This document shows positions 20,963 through 32,078 of a stretch of 64,000 nt of DNA, piece after piece. Each line of letters opens with the position of its first letter. Position 1 is the first letter of the stretch. Source of the DNA: Cladopsammia gracilis (lineage: Eukaryota > Cnidaria > Anthozoa > Scleractinia > Dendrophylliidae); NCBI GenBank assembly GCA_022457155.1, contig JAJGOT010000132.1, forward strand, positions 15,001 to 79,000. Reading direction: 5' to 3'. Position numbers and translations under genes: made by a program. Below the pieces are notes generated by a model. That model did no database searches. It worked only from the letters and a program-made list of their open reading frames with translations, and was not told the origin of the DNA.

Positions 20963-23900
20963 ATGAATACAACATTCTGCGCTTATCACAATCTTCCTTT
21001 TCGTCGCGAAAACGCAAAAAGGAACAACATCTATTACCAGGTTGTTCGCAGGTCGATCAGTGGTTCCAGTCCTCGGAGAGATCTGAAAATCATTCGATTT
21101 CTGCTGCAAAAGAAAGACTCTAGCTTCCGTGAAGTGTGGTGTAAAAATACTAAACATCCTGTTGGATTTGACAGCCAGCACTTGTTTTTCGACAGATTCA
21201 GAACTTGCTACACAAGTCATGGATTCGATGGCAAACCAGAGCTTTTGTACCAACTCTCTGCGTGTGAGAATTCCAAAAAGATTGAAACTGCTTTAGTTTA
21301 CGAGAGTCCGGTGGATCAAAACTCTTTTGTTAACTGCACTGAATCGAAAGGGTATAAGCCATGTTTGCTTGCCGTCACGAAAGATGGCTGGTTGATTCGC
21401 CATGATTTAAACACAGGAGGTGTATTGCAGAGAGTCTACTTATCAAAGCAGTACAGATTCAAACATGTGCTTTGGGAATCTGATTTGCAAAGAGTCGTGC
21501 TCAAGTCTGTGCACTTCTCCAGTCTCAGCAGGCCTTTAATGTTTCTGTCAATTTTTTGGATGGCTCCTTTAAAGTTCCTAGGTTTGATGCCTATAGAGAA
21601 ATCCATCTTTGGTCAGGATGCTGTTGATGCCACAGCAAGCAATGGGTTTCTAGTGATCCTGCATCAGGCAAATAGAATAAGATTTTACAGCTTGTTGGAT
21701 ATCTTAGAAAAATACCGCTTTGCTGCAGAGTTAGGGAAAAACTTTGCAACCTCGTCATTTGACAATGATGTACGAGAAATGTCTTCCTCGCTTGATAGAA
21801 CCTGTCATCCATTCATTGTTGGAGCAGAACCACACGGGCTACCTGTCAATGTCTCATTTACTTCAAAACCTGTAGTTTTGTTTGAGGTCACCAGCAATCA
21901 GCATGTAATCTCATTTGGAGGGTATCCATGGCACTATATCGCTTGTCCTCAGTCCCAAAGCAGTGTGTTTCATGTTCGTTCGGTAAAAGATTCAAAACTT
22001 GTAAAGAGTGGAGTATTGGAAATGGACTCATTGTCTGTTGAACCGGACCAGGCATATTTCCATGCCGATAACAGTGGCCGCATCATTCATATTGGTCCCC
22101 ATGCAATCAAGTAAGGTCAAAAGATTTCTTGAACTGATCAATTACAGTGTAGGTTGTCGTACCATTGGCACTTTAAGTTTTTGACGGCGTTTTGGCATCT
22201 TGTTTCAACCATCCAATCCCAAAGCCTTATGCTGCTAATGTTTGTCTTAAAGTGACTAGAAAAGCTTACTTTTTGCATAAAGCTTAATATCCTGCGAGCA
22301 GTGGATTCTTTTACACCGAGCTACGAAGGACGAAAAAGTCACCACTGCATCCGTTAGTCCAACAGCATCCATTAGTTCCTTTGATCGAGCCGCCATCCAG
22401 TGCCATAGACAAATAATTTAACTTTAAACCGGTAAAACAAGTTTACAAACTTGTTTAGCCTCTCGCGCAGACACTCATCCACGTAACCTTTGCATTTAAG
22501 CGAGCCCGCTATGCAACAATCAAAATGGCGTCCAAGGTGACGAAGACTTCTTTGTTATGCTTAGTAATAATTTCAAATCAATGTGCACTACATTCCTCCG
22601 TGATTAATACATTTCGTTGTAATCTGCTGTGCATCTATTATTGGCTGCGGCCACACTTGGTGAGTTAACTGGGTTATTTTTTAAGAAACTCAGTTAAAAT
22701 TCCAAAATAAAGTAACTTGGTGAAAAGGCGTTTGTAATGAAATAACAGAGTATATTTTTCTGAGTGGCTGCACTTCAGACAGTTTAACTTTGAATGTGAG
22801 AGATCATATTATCATTTGCTGTATTCTTTATTCTTTTTTGTGACATTGTTAAGTTTCTATTCATCTGATGGGAACAAGGAAAGAAACAAGCCTACCAAAG
22901 CATCTGCCAGGCAGCAACCATGACAGCGAAGGTAGTGAGAGCGGGACAAAACAATAGGATTAATGAGCGAAAACAATGCCTCTGCACGTGCATTTTACAT
23001 TTTCGTATTCCCTGCAAAACAACATTGTCAAATGATCAAATCATAGATTTTGTGGAGAATGTATTAAACAAACGACGGTTTTCCTTCCTCTATCTGAAAT
23101 TGAAAGTCGTTCCTACGAATTCAACAGGGAGCCAAAAATTACCGCAGAATGGGAAAGCTAACCTGCCTTAAACTACCTAGCGAGGTGGTTTGAAAAAACC
23201 AAACCCTGTTAAAAAATATATTGTTCTTTAATTGATTTCCTTGGGAACCGCTTACACGGTTTAAATTCGGTGAACGCCAGAAATACACGGCTGCATCACG
23301 AATTTTGTTAAACCAGTTAATTTTAATTAATTAATTGCAAATAACCGGGTTAACTACTCTAGTACAGCCGCAGCCACTGTTTCGAAAACACCGACTTTTA
23401 ATTCACGCCATAAATTGCTCGTTGAAGCAAAACAAATTTGATAGAAGATCTTTTAAAAGTTTTTCAAAGTTACAAACGTCGAAAAAATGAGTAAATGACG
23501 CAAACTTGCCGAGTTTTTAGCCCCCAATTCTTTTTAATTATAATGGCGTGATTATCGTGCGCATAGCACAGTTTGATGTAAACAAACAGAAACAGATTTA
23601 AACCCATCTTATCGTTAACTTGTGGGCGGCACGGTGGTCTAGTGGTTAGCGCATTGAACTTTCAACCTGAAGGTCGGTGGTTCGAAGCCTGGTCTCTGCC
23701 GTCGTGTTGTTTCCTTAGACAAGAAACTTTACTCCACACTGTCTCTCTCCACCCAGGTGTATAAATGGGTACTGGCGACAAAATGCTGGGGGTAACCCTG
23801 CGATGGACTAGCATCCCATCCAGGGGGGAGTAGCAATATTCCTAGTCGCTTCATGCTATAGAAACCGGGTTTAAGCTCCGGCCGTTGTGAGCCTTCTGGC

Positions 23901-25552
23901 TCGGGTGCGCGACTTTACTTTTATCGTTAACTTGATAGAAAGGACCGTTGTATTGAATACAGTGTTGATTAAACTTGACAAATTAATCAAAATTTCCGCC
24001 GTTCATTTGAAAATAATTTTAAGTTTTTGTTTTCCACACAAGGAAAATAACCCATTAAATTGCCAAGGGAAATATTTTTCCCATGAAACAACAGAAACTA
24101 ACATCAAACATATCACGTGGCTGTGCATGCTCGATGGAAAAGCTATGTGTAACGGATGCTCGCAGTGGTTATTTTCTTGTCCGGAAGAATCCACTGCTTG
24201 CAGGGTAAAATTCAGTTATTCTTCCAAGAAATATCCGATATCCCTATTATTTTTTGTCCCATATCCCAATAACACTTCAGAGGTTTTTTTAATATATAGC
24301 CAGGAAGAGTTGGACCAGCTGAAAGTTCTCATCACCTTATGAGTCATCACCTTATGATTCCAACTTGAACTTGAAAGCCAGTGTGTAGTGTACCATAAAA
24401 TGAATGAGGATGATTTCAGAATATAAGAAATACTGCAAGAAAATTAAATCTTTTCATTAAAACAGATAAGAAAAGGAGAACTTTCTGCACTCATTGTGAA
24501 TACTAAGGATTATGAAATACGTTAAGTGGAGTTTGCATTCTCTCCCTTATTATAGAACATAACTCAAAAGGTACATATGGTGAGATGTTTATAACAATCA
24601 CAGTAATCTTGTGTTGGGTGTCCTGTGTGGTAGCTGGATTGAATAGACCTTATTCGCTTGGACGTATTTGTTTACCCATTAGAGACCACATGTCATTCCC
24701 CTGGGTAATTTCTTTCTTTTCTGTTAACTCTTGAGAAGATACATTAACATGGATATCGTTCAGACAAAGAATTTAACTCCCAAGAGGTTTGTACAGTATT
24801 GGGTAAACATTATGCCCAAGTGAATAAGGTCTATTCAGCTTTCCTCTGTTTCTGTTTGACGCCACTTTAGCCCCCACTAATGGTTGATTGTGTAGTTCCA
24901 GAAAAAATCCATACCCACCCCATGGAAGGTCATTGGAAATTCCTAGGGCGAAGGGGGTCTTAAAAGCCAATATTTTAGAAGCAACGTATGAAGCTAAACT
25001 GGAATTTCCTGGGGGGCAGGGGTTGCTAAACAAAAAACCTTCTGTGGGGGGATTATGGATATTTTCTGGAACTGCACATTACTACTAGTTTAGTAAACCA
25101 TAGCATCTTTATTTTTTCACTTCAGGTGTTTGAAGCTGTGCCCAATGGAAGCAAAAGTGTCAGCTTTTGAACTGAAAAATTGTTTCTCGTTAAAGCTGCA
25201 TAAGGAAGAAAGCTGTACTCAAAAAATCAGGTTTACTTCTTCAGGACGAGAAATCAAAACCAGAAATGATCAAGTATTCAACAATCCAGGTTTTGAAACA
25301 GTCTTAGATGTAGATTACGAGGATGAACTTGATCTCTTGGTGGTTCTTCAATCAAATGACTCGCAGGACACGCCCTTTGGCATAATAGGATTGTATGACA
25401 ATCAAACGGGATCTCTGGTACACGAAACTATCATCAGAAATTGGATTCAGGATGCCGATCATTCTATTATGATGGAAAAAGATACTATTGTTCACATCAC
25501 AAAAGATTACTCCAGGAAATTTTCCTGCACCATTTACCGAGTTACTCAATAA
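20963..25552 (+). CDS. DCAF17: DDB1- and CUL4-associated factor 17, 524 aa, two exons
   Basis: Exons 20963-22110 and 25126-25552, joined GT-AG through a split AAG codon. It aligns along its length with human DCAF17 (520 aa). Shared landmarks are the N-terminal segment up to RDLKIIRFLL, PVGFDSQHLFFDRFR, the hydrophobic stretch near 191-210, GGYPWHYI at 319-326, SGRIIHIGP near 370-378 and VDYEDELDLL in exon 2. DCAF17 is a substrate-receptor subunit of the CUL4-DDB1 ubiquitin ligase and a nucleolar protein; its human gene is mutated in Woodhouse-Sakati syndrome. The human gene has many more exons, so intron loss here is likely unless introns were gained in vertebrates. AATAAA follows the stop by only 10 bp. 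The 3-kb intron is filled with a MITE, a SINE and two further MITEs. Confidence 0.94.
22642..23376. mobile_element. MITE or decayed DNA transposon in DCAF17 intron
   Basis: TGGCTGCGG at 22642-22650 is inverted at 23368-23376. The next 30 bp are imperfectly inverted too (GAGTTAACTGGGTTATTT versus AAATAACCGGGTTAACTA). An 83-codon frame inside (22920-23171) has no recognisable transposase motif. Confidence 0.65.
23623..23920 (+). mobile_element. tRNA-derived SINE with perfect 14-bp target-site duplication
   Basis: The 298-bp insertion is flanked by TTATCGTTAACTTG at 23609-23622 and 23921-23934. The first 75 bp are tRNA-like: A box TGGTCTAGTGG, B box GGTTCGAAGCC and an anticodon-loop CTTTCAA that resembles tRNA-Glu(UUC). 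The body has CCACCCAGGTGTATAAATGG and GCATCCCATCCAGGGGGGAG. Pieces of the same family are at 56570-56705 and 58062-58150. Confidence 0.85.
24632..24840. mobile_element. MITE in DCAF17 intron
   Basis: GAATAGACCTTATTCGCTTGG near the left end is inverted as CCAAGTGAATAAGGTCTATTC at the right end, within AGCT...AGCT. It is 209 bp and non-coding. Confidence 0.7.
24890..25076. mobile_element. MITE immediately upstream of DCAF17 exon 2
   Basis: GTGTAGTTCCAGAAAA at 24890-24905 is inverted as TTTTCTGGAACTGCAC at 25061-25076, one mismatch. The interior arms share TCCATA and a run of C or G. It ends 49 bp before the acceptor of exon 2. Confidence 0.7.
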
Positions 25553-25562
25553 TAAGTAGGCA

Positions 25563-25568
25563 AATAAA
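25563..25568 (+). other. Polyadenylation signal of DCAF17
   Basis: AATAAA begins 11 bp after the stop codon, implying a very short 3' UTR if used. Confidence 0.5.
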
Positions 25569-25650
25569 TATGTCTAGTGAGTCATTTGTAATGTCGTACA
25601 GAGATCTCCCACAGTCAGGCGGAGGATACAGTGCAAGCACAAGTGAGATC

Positions 25651-25930
25651 CAGGGTTCGTACGGGTCCTGGAAATCCTGGAAAGTCCTGGAATTTTACTT
25701 TGGCATTTTCCAGGACTGGAAAGTCCTGGAAAATGACTACAAGTCCTTGAAAGTCCTGGAGATCTGTAAGCTAAGATAAGATGGCAGCCTTGAAAGACAT
25801 TGAAGACGGGCTGAATGGAAAACTCCAACAGCCGAAAAATAATTAAAGTGCATTTGGGAGTCCTGGAAAAATCTATCTGAGTCCTGGAAAAGTCCTGAAA
25901 ATTTGTTTCTGAAAAAGGGTACGAACCCTG
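25651..25930. mobile_element. MITE with TCCTGGAAA repeats, downstream of DCAF17
   Basis: Ends CAGGGTTCGTAC and GGTACGAACCCTG, with GAGATC on both sides (25645-25650 and 25931-25936) as target-site duplication. The interior carries many copies of AAGTCCTGGAAA-like units. This resembles a widespread animal element. Confidence 0.8.
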
Positions 25931-25939
25931 GAGATCTGG

Positions 25940-28600
25940 GTATGAGATTAAGGCGTTGGTGTGTACAGATGTAGTTTTATAAAATTCCATGTTCAAATAT
26001 TAGACTTTGAATTTGTTAAAGGTATAAAATACTATATATAAATATTTAACAAGGCTAAGAAAAGGCAATTGTTTTAGTACTTACTGTGCAATGCTCCTCA
26101 CTGTGAGCACCCAACAAACTTTTTTACAGCCAATCAAAAAACACAAATTCAATTAACGGGCATGTCTCCTTGTAAAGTTGAGCATGATTGAATGCAATCT
26201 TGTCGCTTCGTGTTTATTACAGGAGTGTAAACTTAGTTACAAAATGCAAAGATTTTGTTCATTTTATTGCTTCACACATATCTGCAGTTCCAAAAATATA
26301 TAAGAATTTGCTGGTGATATTGTGGAAACTGGTAAAAACATTTGTTAGGTGCTAACGGTAAGGTACGTCACACTGTTACAAGGCTAACAAAAGCCAATTT
26401 TATTAGTATGTAAAAAATTATTAATAATGCCATTATTTTGTTAAAAAAGAATCTTGTTTATTATTTTGTGACAAATTATATTTATATTGGCATACTTCTG
26501 ACTCTGGAATTAATCTGTTGTCGAGGGAGCAGTGTTGGCTGTGACTAGTTGAATCTCCGATAACCTTCACCCCCCCAACAGTAACCACAGGTCTCTCAAT
26601 AGTAACCACAGGACTCTCAACATACAGAGAGGTGCAACTGTAAACAGACCAATAATTGAAGAGCGGGGGGCATAAACACCCTTTTGTTGAAATTTGAAAT
26701 TTTTCACTTTCATATTGTGTTTTTGAACCACAAAAAGCATTCTGTGGCTAAAATAATGGCTGGGTTAACAATAGCTGAGGTACAAGAGAAAAAATCCAAT
26801 AGACAAAATCATTCCACATATGTTTTGACCTGAAGAGTTATGCAGCATGCTTTGTAGCCAAAATTAATTTTGTCTTCTTTTTCTTGTGATCTTTTGGCCT
26901 GATTGGCTCTCTTTTACTTGAACTTACATGAATATGCCATTACTTTAGCAAGAGAGTGCTTTCTTGGCTTAGCTTGGTTATGTCTCCAGCCCAGTCAATT
27001 ATTAAGTAACAATGGTCTATGATACAGTTGCTGTAGGCAAAGACAGTGGCAGATCCAGTGGAGGGGCATGGAGTCTGGACGCACCAATGATATTTCTTCT
27101 GCTTCAAGGAGTTTTTCAGGACACTTTGTCAGATATCCTTTTGTCCACAGCATGACGTATGGATTTGCGTTTTGTGACTTGGCTTTTCTCTTTTAAAATG
27201 AGCACCGTATGTTGACCAGCATCAACTGTCTTATCTTTTTCTTGTTTTCATATGCAGCTGGCAATTGACTGTGAAATCAACTCAATAGTGGTCAATTTAC
27301 CCTAGATTAGCAGCCTATGTATTATATTATAAATTATAATTATTTTTCAAAGTACAACTTGACAAAGCGAACCCAAGGTAAAAGAAAAAACAGAAAAATC
27401 TATAATTGGAAAAATTAAAAAAGATCGAGTATAAATGTGGCCACAGTTGCACTATCATCTTGTCGCATTCAACGCCATTTTACTATATTATTATTACTAT
27501 TTTGCTGGCGTGCTTGAGCTGAAGACAACTTCATATGCACCTGGGATAACTTAAACAACCAAACGGTTAAAAATATCATCCTCCTTTTTGCATTTACTTG
27601 TCACGGGCTTGAATATGGGCGATGATACATCATGTGATGTAATAATATAAACGCCCACTGTCTTCACACCCATTTTGATGGGCTCGGTTCACAATAAATT
27701 TAAATGCTGTATTAAAAGTCCATTGTTTTTGCAAAAACTTAATCCTGAAATTTAAAACTTATGGGTCAGCGACTGAAAAAAACAACAACATTAATTTGAT
27801 TTGCTTTTACTAGTCTCGGATATTTCTGACCGAATCAAATTAATTAATTTATACTTATCGATTAACTGTCGTGTTTATTTGATGCTTCCGGTTTTTTAAC
27901 CAGAAGTTTCTATCTAAAATAAATACCGAGGTAGACGGCATTACCGTATGATATTTCGCAACATATCAGTAGCCCAAGTCATCACAAGACTGTTTCATCA
28001 CTAGGATTTGAAGTTTTGGACTTGTTGTTTAATAGCATTCAGCATGGTTTTGGCTGAATGACTTTTGCAACAAACGTTCGCATCGAGGAATTTTAAAACA
28101 GGGCACATTTAATAAGATGACTGCCAGTTGTGAACTGTATATTTATAAAATCGGGTAGAATTTTACCTTATTTTGTCTCCGCTTTCGAAACGGTGTGTGC
28201 AAGATTTTAATACGTGTTTGAGGTGAGTAATTATCTATAATTATCGGTAAGCAATTTATATTCAATTCGAAAGTTTATGCAGTCTCGATTAGTCTGGAAC
28301 ATTGAACGGGCCGGTGCTGCAAGTTTACAAAAGCGAGCCGGTGCGATAAAAATTTGCAAAGAAATTCATTGGGAAAACTACTTTCTCTGACAACGGCTTT
28401 CAAAGTTGTTTGCTGTTGGCTTTGTCAAGCGCTCTGCAAAACAGACTTTACTTCCGTCACGGTTGTTAGAAATTCAACCACCAAAACAAATTTGACGCCT
28501 AGATTCCACACCACCCACGTCATCACAGCCTCATTTACATTTGATGAAGTCACAGTTTTCGTAATTCAATAGGTTTTGATGCTGGCGGACTGTTATTTCG
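25940..28600. other. Spacer between DCAF17 and the zinc-finger gene
   Basis: No exon could be supported. It contains a family B MITE (26660-26994). A 72-codon frame at 28354-28572 shows no recognisable domain. The phrases at 27462-27485 and 28714-28736 are similar (TCGCATTC, CGCCATTTTA or GTGCCATTTTA), perhaps a shared promoter-proximal or repeat sequence. Confidence 0.4.
26660..26994. mobile_element. MITE family B, copy 2 (inverted relative to copy 1)
   Basis: Reverse-complement similarity to 1394-1764. Shared phrases include GGGGGCATAA, the GCATGCTTTGTAG block and the TTTTGGCCTGATTGGCT block. The ends are more diverged than in copy 1. Confidence 0.65.
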
Positions 28601-28698
28601 GTGTTCTGCCTTTATTCGAATTATTAATCGCTATAGAAGTGTTTACTTTGAAAAGCAATTAGACGAATTATGGCGCTGGAGGATTTGCTTCTTCACAG
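28600..28698 (+). promoter_or_regulatory. Candidate 5' UTR exon of the zinc-finger gene with upstream ORF
   Basis: ATGGCGCTGGAGG at 28671 leads to a donor TTCACA/GTAAGT at 28698. Spliced to the acceptor ATTGCAG/AGG at 31981, the reading frame ends after 18 codons, well before the main start at 32079. It would then be a short upstream ORF. The exon start is unknown, and the link to the gene is inferred from splice signals only. Confidence 0.3.
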
Positions 28699-31600
28699 TA
28701 AGTTCAAATGTAATCTTCTCGCATTCGACGTGCCATTTTATATGTGTATAAGCTTAGCCTTACAGTACTAACATCGTTGTTGAGAAATGATGTCACTTCC
28801 CTCGGCAGATCGTTGACCTCCGGTACAAGACTATATATCGCTATATTTTGCCTTTAACTTTTCTTATAACAGAAACACTTAAGTATTTTTCTATAGTTCA
28901 TAGTCAAGCCCGCTTCGTAAAGAATTTCCTTTGTAGTTTTGAAGTGTAAAATCCTTCACTCATAAAGCTTATTCTCTGGCCTGTGTCGGCTCGCCTACAT
29001 CCTATACTCGAAGAGCGGCTACTTCTTGCTTCATAATTAAACGTATTCTTGCTTTAACGATTGTTCTGTAAGTGCCTGAAAAGAATATCAGTTTTTCGGG
29101 TCCACCCAAGATGTTATGAACGGTTTGTCGTTTAGTGGTAGGTGAAATGTACGAATTTTTTCTCGGCCTTTGATATTTCCGACACGCGCGCTACAGAAAG
29201 TTGGGAGATTTTTAGAGACTTGATTTTATCGATACTCGTGTAAATGCCAAAAAGAAGCAGCCTTGTTGAAATGCAATCAAAAACCTGATTAAGTTATTTT
29301 ATAATGCTAAGGTAAAGGCATGTAGGGATTTTAAATGTGATCCTTTATAATGGTTTACTCAAGCAAGCCTTGTCGAAGTTCGACGTCAGTTTTGGCATTG
29401 TCATCGATCATTAGTACAAAGCGTTTATAAGCTCTGACTCGTGCCTTGCGAATTTTAAAATGCACGTACAGGCGTTATTAATCTCGCTGTGTATACATAT
29501 CGTGATATTCTATTTAGAACTAAATAAATGTTTTCTTCGTCGCTAATAATTCATAACTACGCGTCATTTTCTCTCTCACTGTAGTTTTGCTCTGAAGTTT
29601 TATAATCCATGTTACAATATCGTTGATTTACATTAGGAATATCACACACACACAACTGTTTCAAGAAAAGATAAAATCAGCAATGAATGAATCTAGTGAT
29701 CAATAATAGTTATGCAATTATAAGGATTAAAACTCCTTTGATGTGGTATAAAAAAAAATTGTGAAATTTAAAATTTGAACATAGCCTTTAAAAATACTAT
29801 TTTTAGCCACGTGTTGATATTTTCTTTTCAAGTGTTGTTAAAAATGTCATGTATATCGTGTATTAATTTCAACTTTAAAATTAATAATCTTTAGATGTTA
29901 TTTCTGCCAGGAATTGTTCTTTCAATCTGTGAGTAATTTCTATCAGCCTTTTGTTTAAAACAGTTTGTACAATTTGATCCTTTCATTCAGTGATATTCCT
30001 ACAGATATTAGTATTAAATATAAAATGATATCCGCTTCAGCTGTTTGATCATTAGTCTTGTTGGCATAGTTACTTGTTTAAATTTAGCAGTAGATACACA
30101 GATTATGAGTTCACTTTCTAGTTATAGTAATGTTACATGTACTTAATATAACTAATAGGTATTTTACTGGATACATTTATATTTTATTATCTCCAAACAC
30201 CAAGTGCAAATTTATTTGAGGCGAAAATGTGTCAAAAACATTAGATGTGTGCTAAATAAGGGGTAAAGCAAATTTGAATGCAATTCTTCAAATTATACTC
30301 CTGTGGGGCATAAAAAGAACTACCGGTATATTTTTATCTTTGTTGGACAATATTATTGAATAATATTACTATACTTCACCCCCTGAGGAGGGAAAATGTG
30401 GTATACAAATATATGTTCTATTTACAGCTAACTTCTGCTTTAAAATAATGCTGCTTGGAAACTCATGTTATCAAAGAAATTCAAGGCATTGTATCCTAAA
30501 ATTGATTGTATTGTAATATCATTGACTTGTGTGGTGGCATGTCTTTGCAAGTATATAAATGTTCCACTGCATTCTGGCCTAAAAATATTGAGTGTCTTTT
30601 GTTGCTTTAATTCTTACACCTCAAGTAGCCTTATAGTGTATTGATCTCAACTTAAGTCACCATTATTTTGAAGGTCGTTGTGGTCATCAATTTTTATCAT
30701 CACTTCAGAAAGTTAAAAAACACATTTTTTTTACCTGCGGAAACATAAAAACAGTTGTCCAGTTGTGTAAACAACTACTATATGATAATTCACTGAAACT
30801 ATTATCAAATGTGTTTGGCTACGGATGCAGATAACGCAGATGATATGCATGAAAATGGAATGTAACTTGAAAAAATTGGCAATTTTAACAAGTTTTTCCC
30901 ATATGATCTCTTTTTTTTTCTTTTCCCTCCCTTCAAGGAATCACTTGAGCATGATATTACTCATGGTATTCTAAGACCATTTCTTGCAAGAGTAACATTA
31001 CTTAGTCACATATAGCAAAATCCCTGTGACAGTTGCACCTTTAATTTCCCAACTTGACATGCATGGATCACACACAAGTGTTTCAGTACAAACCCAGTGC
31101 AAGATAAGATCTATGTATTGTTACAAAGCTAGCTTTAACTGAATCAAAGTATTGTTATTTTGATGAAAATTGCATGTGGGAGTATCTCTATATCCCTGAT
31201 TCTTTTTTTTTTCTTCTGGAGATATAATTTTATTGGCTCTTGAGAGGGCTTCTACAGTAAGAGGGTGGAACAATACTGAAAGAATTTGTAAAGACCAGTT
31301 TTACTTGTAGCATACAGCCATGATGTTTAGGAAATCACAACTGGCACACCCACTGACCATAACAGGGATATCAAATTAATTAAGTCAACTGTAGTCTGTT
31401 CATGTACACACGCTTGACTGGCAGACGTAGGGTTAAATGTTAAAATGGAAACACACATTACAATGGTTGCAATATTTATAATTGTTCTGTATAACATCAC
31501 ATACAGCCATACCAAGATCTAAAAGTTTCAAAATTAGTTAATGACTATACAACTTGTTGTTCTTATGTGAGACTGTTATGGTTCATGGTAATTCACAAAA

Positions 31601-31981
31601 TATGTTTACTAAGAAGCACATTACTAATTTACATTACATTTATTTTATTTTAGATACCATAATAATATTTTTAAGCTCACAAACTATTCATAAAATTTTT
31701 ATATCTTACTTCTAATGACCTCATGTGATGTGATGAGTACTATATATGCATTGGTTATGTTGTTAATGATATTCTAACCTACAGGTAATTCTATTTTTGG
31801 GTGAATTATATGTCACCTTTGGCGAGCACAGTTTATTATCGATTAACTTTGTTATAAGATGTCATGTTCTCATATCTCAGGGTATTCATGCTGTACATAC
31901 TATAAAATCTTCAGGGAAAATTGTCTTATTGTGAAAATACCTATATGTTAAAATATTAATGTTAAATGTGTTATATTGCAG
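28699..31981 (+). other. Putative long first intron of the zinc-finger gene
   Basis: About 3.3 kb of AT-rich DNA. No open frame with homology, no inverted-repeat element and no RNA gene were recognised. It is unusually free of MITEs compared with the rest of the window. Confidence 0.35.
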
Positions 31982-32078
31982 AGGAAGGCCTCATAAACAC
32001 TGGCATATAACGTTTTCAAACTCTGTGAGATTGTTGCACAAAACAGAGTTCAACATACAAGCTCTGCTATAGAGTAAA

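Noticed and set aside
22920..23171. Transposase fragment within the DCAF17 intron element
   Set aside because: The 83-codon frame shows no DDE, zinc-finger or dimerisation motif that could be recognised.
23887..24342. 151-codon frame in the DCAF17 intron as an extra exon
   Set aside because: It begins in the SINE, lacks similarity to DCAF17, and the exons at 22110 and 25126 join exactly in phase without it.
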